The notes below the pieces were generated by a model. That model saw only the letters and a program-made list of their open reading frames with translations. It made no database searches and was not told the DNA's origin. This document shows, one piece after another, positions 63,802-64,000 of a stretch of 64,000 bases of DNA; positions within the stretch are counted from its first letter, which is position 1, and each line of letters begins with the position of its first letter. Source of the DNA: Dermacentor variabilis (lineage: Eukaryota > Arthropoda > Arachnida > Ixodida > Ixodidae); assembly GCF_050947875.1 (NCBI RefSeq), contig NC_134569.1, positions 16,097,631 to 16,161,630 of the forward strand. The letters are read 5' to 3'. The translations under genes were made by a program, and so were the position numbers.

Positions 63802-64000
63802 CTTCACACCAAACTTTGGTCAGTCCATCACCTGCAAGATGTCACAAAAAACACAAAAGCCATGCTCAGAAAGTGCAAGCTGCACAAGCAGGAGCATTTT
63901 GAAACCAAAGCAAGCAAATTCACTGGTACAGGTAATACTCTGCACTGGCCTAATTGACATCAGCATCATCGCCGTTACCTCTAATACAAATCCCACAATC
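63802..64000. other. Sequence upstream of MED14 exon 1
   Basis: Either 5' UTR/promoter or an intron before the true first exon. No TATA box or initiator-type element could be assigned with confidence. Confidence 0.3.

Overview
This window is eukaryotic intronic DNA, most likely from a hard tick (Ixodida). The reasons are: long introns packed with many unrelated transposon families; two copies of a tRNA-derived SINE that matches the tick Ruka family as I remember it; a CR1/Jockey-type LINE, an RTE-type LINE, Tigger, mariner, piggyBac-like and TTAA-flanked DNA transposons; and one very stretched conserved gene. The species assignment is inference, since no database could be searched.

The one clear host gene is MED14, the scaffold subunit of Mediator. 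It runs on the minus strand from about 63.8 kb to beyond the left edge. I assembled 19 consecutive coding exons (E1 at 63686-63801 to E19 at 1320-1396). They encode about 717 residues, roughly the N-terminal half of a protein that is about 1450 residues long in human. Every exon has AG/GT borders except one GC donor. All exon phases join without a break, and the order follows human MED14 throughout. The 3' half lies outside the window. Three exons are very small (32, 41 and 44 bp) and introns reach 9.4 kb.

Everything else is intron content. From left to right: a P-element/THAP-like fragment (0-0.7 kb); a TIR element (1.5-2.1 kb); the first copy of a THAP-encoding repeat (4.0-5.4 kb); a SINE with perfect target-site duplications (5.5-5.7 kb); a 3.5-kb TTAA-flanked DNA transposon with a broken Mutator-like/Kolobok-like transposase (5.8-9.3 kb); a TA-flanked MITE (10.3-10.9 kb); a CR1-like LINE carrying a degenerate 2A-like motif (14.8-18.3 kb); a Tigger element with TIRs, interrupted by an in-frame 235-bp solo LTR (18.5-20.9 kb); a second SINE (23.1 kb); MITEs; a LINE tail (28.8-29.4 kb); a 605-bp solo LTR (31.06-31.66 kb) followed by a 78-bp tandem array (31.9-32.4 kb); three TA-flanked pogo-like MITEs; a LINE RNase H fragment (44.3 kb); the second THAP repeat (46.8-47.6 kb); a piggyBac-like MITE (48.3-49.3 kb); two adjacent MITEs (50.4-51.6 kb); a TIR MITE (52 kb); a complete but dead mariner (54.1-55.4 kb); and a 5'-truncated RTE LINE (60.1-61.8 kb).

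No operon, CRISPR array, rRNA or tRNA gene was seen. The most notable items are the in-frame LTR inside the Tigger transposase, the 2A-like motif in the LINE, the repeated THAP module, the GC-AG intron of MED14, and two solo LTRs that put poly(A) signals into MED14 introns in the sense direction.
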